Source: Streptomyces sp. NRRL S-646 (lineage in GTDB: Bacteria; Actinomycetota; Actinomycetes; Streptomycetales; Streptomycetaceae). Taken from it: a stretch of DNA of 64,000 bases. The notes under the pieces are model-generated. The model made no database searches. It was given only the letters and a program-made list of their open reading frames with translations, and had not been told where the DNA came from. Positions 58,221 to 64,000 of the stretch are shown in pieces. The stretch is taken from the NCBI RefSeq assembly GCF_000720765.1, contig NZ_JODC01000023.1, positions 49,399 to 113,398 on the forward strand, read 5' to 3'. Numbering within the stretch: the stretch's first letter is position 1; each line of letters opens with the position of its first letter. The position numbers and the translations under genes were made by a program.

Positions 58221-58508
58221 CAGGCAATTGAAGACGGCGATGCGGCAGAGCTGGCTCGTCTTTTGGATTCGGGAGTCGATCCGGATGAAGCTTGTAGCGG
58301 AATGACTCTACTGGCCCACGCGATTGACTACGAGAGCGACGTGGCGATTCAGGCTGGCCGCGACATGGGGGTCACGCTCATCGCAGTACTCCTTTGTTAT
58401 GGGGCGTCACCGCAAAAGGCTACCCTTGAAGGGAAAACCCCGCTCGAGTTGGCTGATGAGTATCAGCATTCGATGGCCAAGAGGCTCCTCATGCGCTTCA
58501 TCCATTAA
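58221..58508 (+). pseudogene. ankyrin-repeat immunity-like protein lacking its 5' end
   Basis: From about 58221 a frame reads QAIEDGDAAELARLLDSGVD, then MTLLAHAIDYE, VLLCYGASPQKATLEG and KTPLELADEYQ, ending at TAA 58506. These are two to three ankyrin units. Its codons are much richer in A/T than the neighbours, as usual for immunity genes. It abuts the Rhs fragment with no gap or start, so a deletion removed the toxin tip and the start of this gene. Confidence 0.65.
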
Positions 58509-58670
58509 CCATTTCCCCAAACGTCTCTTCGCTCAATGCTACGTGGCATGAGTTGATCACGCTGTGAGCCTGGACCCACCGTGTGACGTGTGGCCTGTGG
58601 GCTTCGAGCGAGCCGACGAAATTGGAGTTGAAGCTCCTGCTTGCGGCGAAGCATGCCGCAATGGCCTCCC

Positions 58671-59100
58671 TGGCAGCGGGACGAGCGCGGTGATCCGATG
58701 TCGCCATTGCTGTGGACGGTGAAGTCGACCCGCACGTTGGCGCGGGAGCTGGCCCGGGCCGGGCACAAAGTCAGTGCAGACACCATCGCCGATCTGCCGC
58801 GGGAGGAAGGCTTCAGCCTGCAGGCCAACGCCAAGACCATCGAGGGAAGCCAACATCCAGACCGGGATGCCCAGTTCCGCTATCTCAACGAGCAGGCGGA
58901 CGCCCGGTGACCAGCCACGAAGTCATCGTCCAGTCCATCGCCGCGACCACCACCCGCACCGGACTACGCGTCATGGCCGAGCTGGACACCAACACCTACC
59001 CAACCGGAGTCCGGATCGGCGACGCGGAGATGGCGGCCCTGCCACTGACCCGACACGCCTTCCACGGCGACTGGAACTATGTCCTCCACCCTCAGCCCCG
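58671..59100 (+). pseudogene. ISAzo13-family transposase remnant with internal deletion
   Basis: Part one (WTVKSTRTLARELARAGHKV, EEGFSLQANAKTIEGSQH, DAQFRYLNEQ) ends in TGA at 58908. Part two starts at once (TSHEVIVQSIAATTTRTGL, AELDTNTYPTGVRI, RHAFHGDWNYVLHP). Together they match the middle and C-terminus of ISAzo13 transposases with the catalytic core between them missing. The downstream open stretch to about 59270 has no clear match. Confidence 0.75.
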
Positions 59101-59276
59101 CCCGGTCATCCCAGCACCCCGGGCTCCGCAGAAGCCGGCCCCGGAGTGGGACCACGCTCTACTGTCCGATCCCGCTCTGACCGGTATGTTCCGGCAGCAA
59201 TTGATCGATCTCACCGAAACTTTGGCCCTCGACGGCGACGTCAAGCGCGGCCGCCCGCCCCGGCTCGCCTTCTTTC

Positions 59277-59445
59277 TGGCGCGCTTTCTGCCTCGCCCTG
59301 CGCCGCGCCGGCTACGACGACGTCCTGAGCATCGAGCACGAGGACGTTCTTGTGGCCCCCGTCGAGGGCGTCACCAAAAACCGTCGACCTCCTGCGCCGC
59401 GTCATCCTGCGCGACCCCAGCTCCTACAAGCCCCAGGAGATCTGA
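59277..59445 (+). pseudogene. C-terminal fragment of a sugar phosphate isomerase/epimerase
   Basis: The frame FCLALRRAGYDDVLSIEHED then VLVAPVEGVTK matches the C-terminal end of xylose-isomerase-like TIM-barrel proteins. An extra A in the AAAAA run (59376-59380) shifts the frame, after which TVDLLRRVILRDPSSYKPQEI-type residues end at TGA 59443. The N-terminal barrel is absent. Confidence 0.65.
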
Positions 59446-59631
59446 GCCGTCCGAAGCCGCACGGAAACAAGTTCCGCGCGACTGGGTCCGCCAGGCCGAG
59501 GTCGACCGCGGCGAGCGGGACGACGGGTGACCACCGCCGAGCATGAGGAACTGAGAGTGCGGGATGTGAGCTGATGTCCGTTTCGGGGTTGGGCCTGGGT
59601 TTGGGACAATGCTGTTGCTTTACGCGTTCGC

Positions 59632-59880
59632 GCGTTGAGGCTCCACCCGCGTTCGCTGCAGCGGTCCCTGTCCAAGGAGGGCACGACCTTCAGCGGCGTC
59701 GTCGACCGCGTTCGCAGGACTCAGGCCTTGACCTGATCACGGCGGCCGACCTGTCGTTCTCGCGCATCGCGGCCGCGCTGGGAATGCACGAACAGTCCAG
59801 CCTCACTCGTGGGTACGTCGCTGGTTCGACACGTCACCTTCCAGACTGCGACGCGCAGCACAGGAGCCGAAAGGCCACTC
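59632..59880 (+). pseudogene. C-terminal AraC-family HTH remnant, frameshifted
   Basis: LRLHPRSLQRSLSKEGTTFS is followed in another frame by DLSFSRIAAALGMHEQSSLT and then, after a further shift, RWFDTSPSRLRRAAQEP. These are the two helix-turn-helices of an AraC-type regulator in order. The sensor domain is missing. Confidence 0.65.
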
Positions 59881-60074
59881 CCCTTTGATCGACCCATGGC
59901 TCCGCCATCGGCTTGTGTCGCGAGGGCGTGCTCCCGCGTTCTCGCCGAGCCCGGCACTGGGCCTGGACCTGTCCTCAGCAGCGACGGTGCCCGGCCCGCG
60001 CGCCCCGGGGGCCGAGGTGCCACGGCACGCCTGACCAGAGCCGGGCGCACAGTGGAGGCACGGGGCCGGGCGGG

Positions 60075-60399
60075 TGCGCCGCTGTGCACCGCGCCACGGT
60101 CTACCGGCGTTGGCGCGATGCCGGCGGCCTGCTCGTCGACCTCATTGACGCCTCCGGCGAGATCGACTGGCAGCCGCCGGACACCTGCTCCCTGCGCGGA
60201 GACCTGACGGCCCTCAACCAGGAGATCCAGGAGTTGCTAGTCGGCCGTCGTTCACTGTCGCCTGATGGCCGCCTCGTTCCACTGCGAACAGGCCGCGCGG
60301 GCTCAGACACAACTATGGACGGACGGGTACGCCAGTGCGAGATCCTCGTCGAGCGAACACGGCTACCGGCCCGGCTTCACCGAGGAGCTGGCTGCATAG
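60075..60399 (+). pseudogene. TetR/AcrR-type regulator remnant, frameshifted
   Basis: HRATVYRRWRDAGGLLVDLI is the second half of a TetR HTH, followed by WQPPDTCSLRGDLTALNQEI of the ligand domain. After a shift near 60247 the frame MAASFHCEQAARAQTQLWTD continues to TAG 60397. The HTH's first helices are not recovered. Confidence 0.6.
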
Positions 60400-60533
60400 G
60401 AAGGTCTCCACGAAACCGGCGCACTGACATCGGGACTGATGCTGAACTCGACAGAGACCGCCAACCCGTCCTCGGAGGCCTCCAGCCAATGGAGGCGGTG
60501 CGGTGGATCAGCTGCGGAGCCACGCCGGTGCGG

Positions 60534-60986
60534 TCACTCCCAGTCGCTGTCCGATGGCGCCGTCGCTGTCGGCGCCGTTTCTTGGGCGGCCGCTTGCTTG
60601 TTGTGCTCGATGAGGGCCGTGGTACCGGCCACAACTGCAGAAAGAGCCACGGCGGCCGACAGCATGGTCGACTTACGGCTGACGTCGCCCCGCAGGCCCG
60701 CGGCCAGGAAAGCGGCGGCATCCACCGAGTCCATGACGATGTTCACCGCAAGAAACTGCTGCTGCTGAGGCCGGGTGAGACCGTCCATCCGTTGCAGTCC
60801 AAGCCCGAGAGCAGCGTTGCGGATCGCGAACATCCGCGAATAAGGGATCGCGGGGGTACCGCTGGCCGTGAGCTGGAAAACCCGCGCAGCCAGCCGCGGG
60901 GTGAACAAGTGGGTGGCCGCGACGATGAAGCGCCCAGTCGTCAGCGCTCTGCGGGAAGGAACCAGGTGGAGGGGGAATTTGGGCAT
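60534..60986 (-). CDS. small membrane protein, conserved hypothetical
   Basis: A 150-residue protein starting MPKFPLHLVPSRRAL, with AAGGA upstream of the ATG. Hydrophobic stretches are FIVAATHLFTPRLAARVF, FLAVNIVMDSVDAAAFLAAG and STMLSAAVALSAVVAGTTAL, suggesting three to four membrane segments with a Gln/Ala/Thr tail. It is intact despite the decayed surroundings. Unknown family; possibly linked to the SDR gene upstream on the same strand. Confidence 0.65.
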   Translation of the reverse strand: MPKFPLHLVPSRRALTTGRFIVAATHLFTPRLAARVFQLTASGTPAIPYSRMFAIRNAALGLGLQRMDGLTRPQQQQFLAVNIVMDSVDAAAFLAAGLRGDVSRKSTMLSAAVALSAVVAGTTALIEHNKQAAAQETAPTATAPSDSDWE

Positions 60987-61275
60987 GGAGAATCCTTTCA
61001 ATCCGTAACGGGCCGGTCAGTTGTTCAGGATTGGCGGGTCAGGAATTCGACCTGGTCCGCAACGACGGTCGCCGAACCGACCCGCCCCTCCCCGGAGGGC
61101 ACCAAGCCGCTTCCGCGCCCTCTGCACCGCCCACAGCTGACCCCGGCGAGATCACCAACACAGTCACGGCATTGGCCCTGGGTCGAAACGGCTACTTGCC
61201 TTCGGCTTCGCGGGAGATGGGAGCCCACTCGGCCCGCTCGGTGAGGTGTTGCTGGGGGAGGGTTTTCTGTGGGGT

Positions 61276-61995
61276 TCAGAGCTCGGCGACGACGCGTCGC
61301 AGTGTGCCCGGCGCGATGCGCAGCATGGCGGGCATGACTTTCGTCTGACCGGGGAATGCCATGTTCCGCCCCCGCCGAAGAGCCTTCATCGTGACCGCCG
61401 CCACCTGCTCGGGAGTCAGTTTCTTCCCCGTGGCTTCGGCGTTCATGGGCGTGTCCGTAGACGGTGGGAGGACCTCGAGGACATGGGTGCCCTGCGGGGC
61501 GAGTTGACGGCGCAAGCCGTCCGCAAAGCCGTGCAGGCCGGCCTTCACCGCGCCGTGGGTGGGCGCGCGAGTGGGCGAGACCAAAGCGAACCCCGAGGTG
61601 ATGAATACGATCGCGTCGGGCGATGGCCATCGCTCGAGCACTTCACCCGTCAAGTGGATGGGGGCGGTGAGATTCAACGCCACCTCGTCATCGAGAGTCG
61701 CATTGGGGTTCTTGCCGGCGGCATAGTCTCGTTCCTCGAACGTACCGGCGTTGTTGACCAACACGTCCAGACGCCCAAAGCGATCAGCGACTGCTTGCAG
61801 CAACGCTGCCCGGTCAGCTGCGTTCGTCACATCAGCCTGCACGGCCAGCGCCTGCGGGTGCGCCTGCGCGAATCGGTCAAGCGCAGCCTGCGAACGTCCG
61901 CAAACGACGACAGACGCCCCGAGTTCCACGAAGGATTGCGCGAGGCTCAAGCCGATGCCTGAGGTTCCGCCAGTGATGAGTACGGTCTGTGACAT
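61276..61995 (-). CDS. DltE-like short-chain dehydrogenase with His in place of catalytic Tyr
   Basis: The 239-residue SDR protein has the Rossmann motif ITGGTSGIG, NNAG, and Ser in FITSGFALVS. The usual YxxxK reads HGAVK (APTHGAVKAGLHGF): His replaces Tyr through one transition (CAC for TAC). Otherwise it is a full-length DltE-like oxidoreductase. It is divergent from a TetR regulator with two palindromes between, so expression is probably TetR-controlled. Confidence 0.85.
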   Translation of the reverse strand: MSQTVLITGGTSGIGLSLAQSFVELGASVVVCGRSQAALDRFAQAHPQALAVQADVTNAADRAALLQAVADRFGRLDVLVNNAGTFEERDYAAGKNPNATLDDEVALNLTAPIHLTGEVLERWPSPDAIVFITSGFALVSPTRAPTHGAVKAGLHGFADGLRRQLAPQGTHVLEVLPPSTDTPMNAEATGKKLTPEQVAAVTMKALRRGRNMAFPGQTKVMPAMLRIAPGTLRRVVAEL

Positions 61996-62016
61996 GTTGC
62001 CACCTCTCCGTTTACC

Positions 62017-62063
62017 GTACCGATTGGTACGAAACACGCTAGCACATCCGTACCGATCGGTAC
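62017..62063. promoter_or_regulatory. paired TetR operators
   Basis: GTACCGATTGGTAC (62017-62030, one mismatch) and GTACCGATCGGTAC (62050-62063, perfect) lie in the gap between SDR and TetR genes. Their centres are 33 bp apart, about three helical turns, so two dimers could bind on one face. TACCGATNGGTA is typical of TetR-type half-sites. Confidence 0.75.
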
Positions 62064-62083
62064 CGAAGGGGTAGGATGAAGAA

Positions 62084-62692
62084 ATGCGCTCGACGACACC
62101 GGTCCCTCCTGGCAGGCCCCGCGCGTTCGACATCGACGAGGCACTCGATCGTGCAGTCCTGGTGTTCTGGTCAAAGGGTTTCGAGGGCTCCAGCCTTGAC
62201 GACCTCACCGAAGCGATGGGTATCAGCCGCCCAAGCCTGTACAGGGCGTTCGGCAGCAAAGAAGACCTCTTCTACAAGGCGCTGGAGCGGTACACCGAGG
62301 GCTTGACCTCCTACTTCGCTCGAGCTCTGGCAGAGCCCACAAGTCGAGCAGTGGCTACTGCTGTGCTCCACGGGACGGTCGAGGCGGCAACCATGCCGGG
62401 GTTGCCCACGGGCTGTCTTGGCGTGCAGGGTGCGTTGGCTACCGGGGATGAGAGCCGCCAAGTCCGAGACGCACTCATCGCATGGCGTGAGGAGGGGATA
62501 GCCCACTTGACGCGCCGGTTTCAACAGGCAGTGGACGCCGGTGACCTTCCGCCTTCCACAGATCCTCATCTGCTTGCGCTCTACCTGAGAACAGTCGCCA
62601 ATGGGATCGCCGTCCAGGCCGCGAGTGGTAGTTCCCGCCCTGAGCTGCTGCAGGTCGCGAACCTCGCGTTGGGCAGCTGGCCAAAGCTGTAG
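62084..62692 (+). CDS. TetR/AcrR-family transcriptional regulator
   Basis: A 202-residue repressor. The N-terminal HTH is complete: ALDRAVLVFWSKGFEGSSLD, DLTEAMGISRPSLYRAFGSK. The ligand-binding part (from about residue 85) includes TGCLGVQGALATGDES, typical of the group with a Cys near the pocket. It is divergent from the SDR gene and should bind the paired palindromes at 62017-62063, repressing both. Confidence 0.92.
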   Translation: MRSTTPVPPGRPRAFDIDEALDRAVLVFWSKGFEGSSLDDLTEAMGISRPSLYRAFGSKEDLFYKALERYTEGLTSYFARALAEPTSRAVATAVLHGTVEAATMPGLPTGCLGVQGALATGDESRQVRDALIAWREEGIAHLTRRFQQAVDAGDLPPSTDPHLLALYLRTVANGIAVQAASGSSRPELLQVANLALGSWPKL

Positions 62693-62697
62693 TCAGC

Positions 62698-63054
62698 TAG
62701 TTGGCCCGGGATCTGCGCACGTACTTCGACTTTCTGTGGTTCGCGCGAGGCCGGCGTGACTGGCGCGACGCGTCCATGGATGACCAGGCGACGTACGAGT
62801 GGTGGAGTCGTCGCGACGAGCGTGGACCTCGTCTGTAAGACACGAGCTGGGACCGGGAGGTGTCCACGGTCAACGGGCTCACGGAACCGCCGCGACGGGT
62901 GGAGGAGCTGCGGGTGCGTCACCTGGAGCGGTACCTGATGTCGACGCGGCAGACGTGCGGGGAGAAGTCAGCCCGCCGGAACCTGTACGAGGAGGCCATC
63001 CGCCAGCCGGCCATCGAAAACGACGCCCTGCGCAGTGAGTGGTGTGCATCGTGA
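62698..63054 (+). pseudogene. tyrosine-recombinase/integrase remnant with in-frame stop
   Basis: LARDLRTYFDFLWFARGRRD, DWRDASMDDQATYEWW and DREVSTVN match the core-binding domain of actinobacterial integrases. An in-frame TAA interrupts the frame at about 62838. The frame then continues as RVRHLERYLMSTRQTCGEKS and NLYEEAIRQPAIENDALR to TGA 63052. The catalytic domain is missing, so an internal deletion is likely. Confidence 0.55.
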
Positions 63055-63302
63055 AGTAGCAGGTCGCGGGCCTGGTGTGCGGCGGCGTCGGGGTGCTCAC
63101 GCTGGTTGTGGGCGGGTGACTTGGGTGGAGATCGTCGGTCAGCGGGCGACTTCCCGGTTCGTCAGGACCAGCAGGGCCCGCACCTGCGCTTGGTAGGCTA
63201 CCGGACCCTCCACGACCGCATCACCGAGGCGGTCGAGATCATCACTGCCGAAGCCAAGCGCCCCTCCACCGCCCGACCCGGCACGATGGCGTAACTGGAG
63301 GC

Positions 63303-63355
63303 CCCTCGGCGGCAGTTGAGTTTGGTGCGAAGAAAAACAACAGTCTCGCCGAGGG
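63303..63355 (+). repeat. inverted repeat at the left end of the IS5 remnant
   Basis: CCCTCGGCG (63303-63311) and CGCCGAGGG (63347-63355) face each other just upstream of the transposase fragment. The A-rich spacer AGAAAAACAAC between them and its position suggest it belongs to the IS end. Confidence 0.5.
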
Positions 63356-63368
63356 CCCCGATGGTCTT

Positions 63369-63706
63369 GTCTGCACCGCCCGCCTGCCGCTGTCGAGCGC
63401 CACCTTGAAGTGGCTCGCCGACCTCATCCGCAGCCACCTGAGGAAGATCGGATCGCGGTGGCGGGCCCTGCCCGCGGGGAAGATCGCGGGCATCGTGCTG
63501 GCTGTGCTGCGCTGTGACCAGCGGCCCGGCGACCCGGCCGGCGGGAACGGGGTGCACCGCATCGCGGTGTCACGGTGGGTGCGGGAAGTTGTCGGGCTGC
63601 TGGCCGCCCGCGCCCCGCGCCTGGACCGCGCGCTGAAGAAGATCACCCGATCGGGTGGCGGGATGGTACTGCCGGACGGCTCTTTGATCCGCACCCGCCG
63701 CCGCAG
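63369..63706 (+). pseudogene. N-terminal fragment of an IS5-family transposase
   Basis: CTARLPLSSATLKWLADLIR, HLRKIGSRWRALPAGKIAGI, VSRWVREVVGLLAARAPRLD and LPDGSLIRTRRR are the HTH part of a common Streptomyces IS5 transposase. It is cut at about 63705, exactly where the ABC transporter sequence on the other strand begins, so the remainder was lost in a recombination event. Confidence 0.75.
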
Positions 63707-64000
63707 AGGAGGTTGATGCAGCGCATCAAGGTGGTCTTGCCGCCTCCGCTCTGCCCGATGACGCTGACGATGCGGCCGCGGTCGACCTCCAGGTTCACGT
63801 CGTCGAGCACCAGGCGGTCGTCGAAGGACTTGAGCAGGTCGACCAGCATGGTGTTGGTGCCGGGCAGGGCCTGGCGTACGGCCTGCGGCAGGACGACATG
63901 GGCGAAGATGCCCGCCTTGCCCAGTCCGAGCGCCTCGCCCGCCTCGGTCTGTCCGGCGTGCACGCCGCTGATCGCGGCACGGAAGATCTCGGACAGGTAG
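63706..64000 (-). pseudogene. amino-acid ABC permease/ATPase fragment, cut by the IS remnant
   Basis: Read from the right edge: YLSEIFRAAISGVHAGQTEA and LGLGKAGIFAHVVLPQAVRQ are a HisM-type permease loop. After TMLVDLLKSF the frame passes directly to LVLDDVNLEVDRGRIVSVIG and the Walker A GQSGGGKTT of an ATPase. Similarity ends at MRCINLL near 63712. The permease lacks its last membrane segments, so it is either a natural fusion or a deletion joint; the ATPase is certainly truncated. Confidence 0.6.

Overview
The window is high-GC actinobacterial DNA with strong G/C bias at third codon positions, many GTG starts, ATGA/GTGA-coupled operons and two kinds of intergenic repeat typical of Streptomyces. 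The gene content points to a Streptomyces chromosome: MsiK-dependent sugar ABC genes without an ATPase, a PucR regulator, a lasso-peptide cluster, an extra ClpC, and Rhs/IS remnants. From about 41.6 kb the DNA becomes a mosaic of mobile elements and decayed genes, as expected in an accessory, arm-like region.

Layout. 0.1-5 kb: a GH32 fructosidase with a sugar-binding lipoprotein and two permeases. 5.2-10.6 kb: a secreted phospholipase-D-like protein, a two-component system, an AhpD-like/methyltransferase pair and a secreted protein of unknown function. 10.7-19.6 kb: a reductive pyrimidine/hydantoin catabolic cluster on the minus strand, holding an NCS1 permease, a luciferase-like flavin/F420 enzyme, dihydropyrimidinase, two paralogous carbamoyl-amidohydrolases, PucR and a class III aminotransferase. 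19.8-23.1 kb: a repeat-rich unknown protein, then a small XRE regulator divergent from a methionine aminopeptidase. 23.4-27.9 kb: a complete lasso-peptide cluster (precursor, cyclase, RRE, protease, ABC exporter) whose core matches the citrulassin pattern. 28.1-41.4 kb: a ClpC-like ATPase, gamma-glutamyltransferase, an S15-type esterase/peptidase, an orphan amino-acid ABC ATPase, a GDSL hydrolase, exonuclease III, a metallo-hydrolase and a fused PcaD/PcaC protein.

41.6-64 kb is the accessory mosaic. It starts with an IS5-family element that uses a canonical -1 slippery site and carries a DinB-like passenger gene between its terminal repeats. Intact small regulatory modules follow (PadR/oxidoreductase/SnoaL, MmcQ pair, AraC/cyclophilin-like/oxidoreductase/esterase, TetR/SDR). 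They alternate with broken genes: MmyB, Tn3, SDR, a zinc-ribbon recombinase-like gene, an Rhs gene joined by deletion to an ankyrin gene, ISAzo13, a sugar isomerase, AraC, TetR, an integrase and an IS5 remnant. The window ends inside a truncated amino-acid ABC permease/ATPase.

The most interesting system is the lasso-peptide cluster (core LLGEHGNDRLILSKN, predicted Leu1-Asp8 ring, Arg9 available for deimination), directly followed by a divergent ClpC paralogue. Next come the passenger-carrying IS5 element and the Rhs-ankyrin deletion scar. All calls rest on reading motifs and context; no searches were run.
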